Below are positions 4,874-5,300 of a DNA stretch of 5,300 nt, in pieces (the stretch's first letter is position 1; the number at the start of each line of letters is the position of its first letter). The DNA is from an uncultured Eubacteriales bacterium. GTDB taxonomy: Bacteria; Bacillota_A; Clostridia; Oscillospirales; Oscillospiraceae. A program made the translations under genes and the position numbers. The notes below the pieces were generated by a model that saw only the letters and a list, made by a program, of their open reading frames with translations, made no database searches and had not been told where the DNA came from. The stretch spans positions 1-5,300 of the forward strand of contig CATIYU010000111.1 in assembly GCA_949739085.1 (NCBI GenBank). Reading direction: 5' to 3'.

Positions 4874-5300
4874 ATGGAAAAAGCGATCATCGGTAAGAAG
4901 GTCGGTATGAGCCAGATCTTCGACACCGACGGCAGGGTGATTCCGGTTACCGTTATCGAAGCCGGTCCCTGTGTCGTGGTGCAGAAAAAGACCGCTGAGA
5001 AGGATGGCTACGAGGCCGTGCAGCTGGGCTACGAGGATGTCCCCGAGCGGAAGCTGACCAAGCCGGAGCAGGGCCATATCAAAAAGGCGGGCGTGTCTCC
5101 CAAGAAGCACCTCAAAGAATTCAAGCTGAACAAGGCCGCTGAAATGAGCGTCGGCGACGTGGTGAAGGCGGACCTGTTCGCCGAGGGTGACCATGTGGAC
5201 GTTACCGGCATCAGCAAGGGCCACGGTTACGCCGGCGTCATCAAGCGCCACGGCGCCCACAGTCTCAAGGCCACCCACGGCAGCGGCCCTGTCGGCCGCC
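4874..5300 (+). CDS. rplC: 50S ribosomal protein L3, N-terminal part
   Basis: L3 is an early assembly protein of the 50S subunit whose central loop reaches toward the peptidyl transferase centre. The visible 142 residues begin [16 protein letters not shown], the usual L3 opening. They continue through [16 protein letters not shown] and [14 protein letters not shown] to the conserved [16 protein letters not shown] (112-127) and THGSGPVGR (134-142). The family usually has SKGKGF where this has SKGHGY; this is a mild difference. The ATG at 4874 is preceded by AAGGAG, with GGAG at 4861-4864 and 9 bases between. The gene is cut by the right window edge; L3 is normally about 205-215 residues, so about one third is missing. 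It is second in the S10 operon, and rplD would be expected next. Confidence 0.97.
   Translation, partial: MEKAIIGKKVGMSQIFDTDGRVIPVTVIEAGPCVVVQKKTAEKDGYEAVQLGYEDVPERKLTKPEQGHIKKAGVSPKKHLKEFKLNKAAEMSVGDVVKADLFAEGDHVDVTGISKGHGYAGVIKRHGAHSLKATHGSGPVGR

Noticed and set aside
4814..5278. 154-codon open frame on the minus strand opposite rplC
   Set aside because: It is antisense to unmistakable ribosomal protein L3 sequence.

Overview
The window looks like chromosomal DNA from a GC-rich member of the Clostridia, plausibly an Oscillospiraceae-type gut anaerobe. This is an inference. It rests on strong AGGAGG-type ribosome binding sites, SigA-type promoters, a cell-wall amidase with a copper-amine-oxidase-like N-terminal domain, a stand-alone FeoA-domain protein, and GC-rich coding sequence broken by AT-rich promoters. 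No mobile element, CRISPR array, tRNA or rRNA is visible.

Left third, minus strand, read right to left: a secreted N-acetylmuramoyl-L-alanine amidase (1783 to 968), a small FeoA-domain protein (862 to 638) followed by a strong terminator, then the first 149 codons of the translational GTPase TypA/BipA, which starts at TTG (447) and runs off the left edge. typA has its own promoter.

Middle, plus strand: transcribed divergently from the amidase is a two-gene unit. It encodes a stand-alone FIST-domain sensor protein (2011-3066) and, 17 bases later, a short methyl-accepting chemotaxis protein with no membrane segment or HAMP domain (3084-4028). The promoter is a perfect TTGACA-N17-TATAAT. One 14-base dyad lies in its spacer and a second lies at the expected start of transcription. 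A long perfect-looking terminator closes the unit. The likely reading is a split cytoplasmic receptor: FIST binds a small ligand and the coiled-coil partner talks to CheA/CheW encoded elsewhere. No flagellar or che genes are in view.

Right, plus strand: the start of the S10 ribosomal-protein operon. A near-consensus promoter drives a leader of about 290 bases, then rpsJ (S10), a structured 117-base gap and the 5' part of rplC (L3), cut by the window edge. The leader contains an attenuator-like arrangement in which one segment can pair either upstream (antiterminator) or downstream (terminator).

The most interesting items are the FIST plus soluble MCP pair with its dyad-decorated consensus promoter, and the switch-like rpsJ leader.
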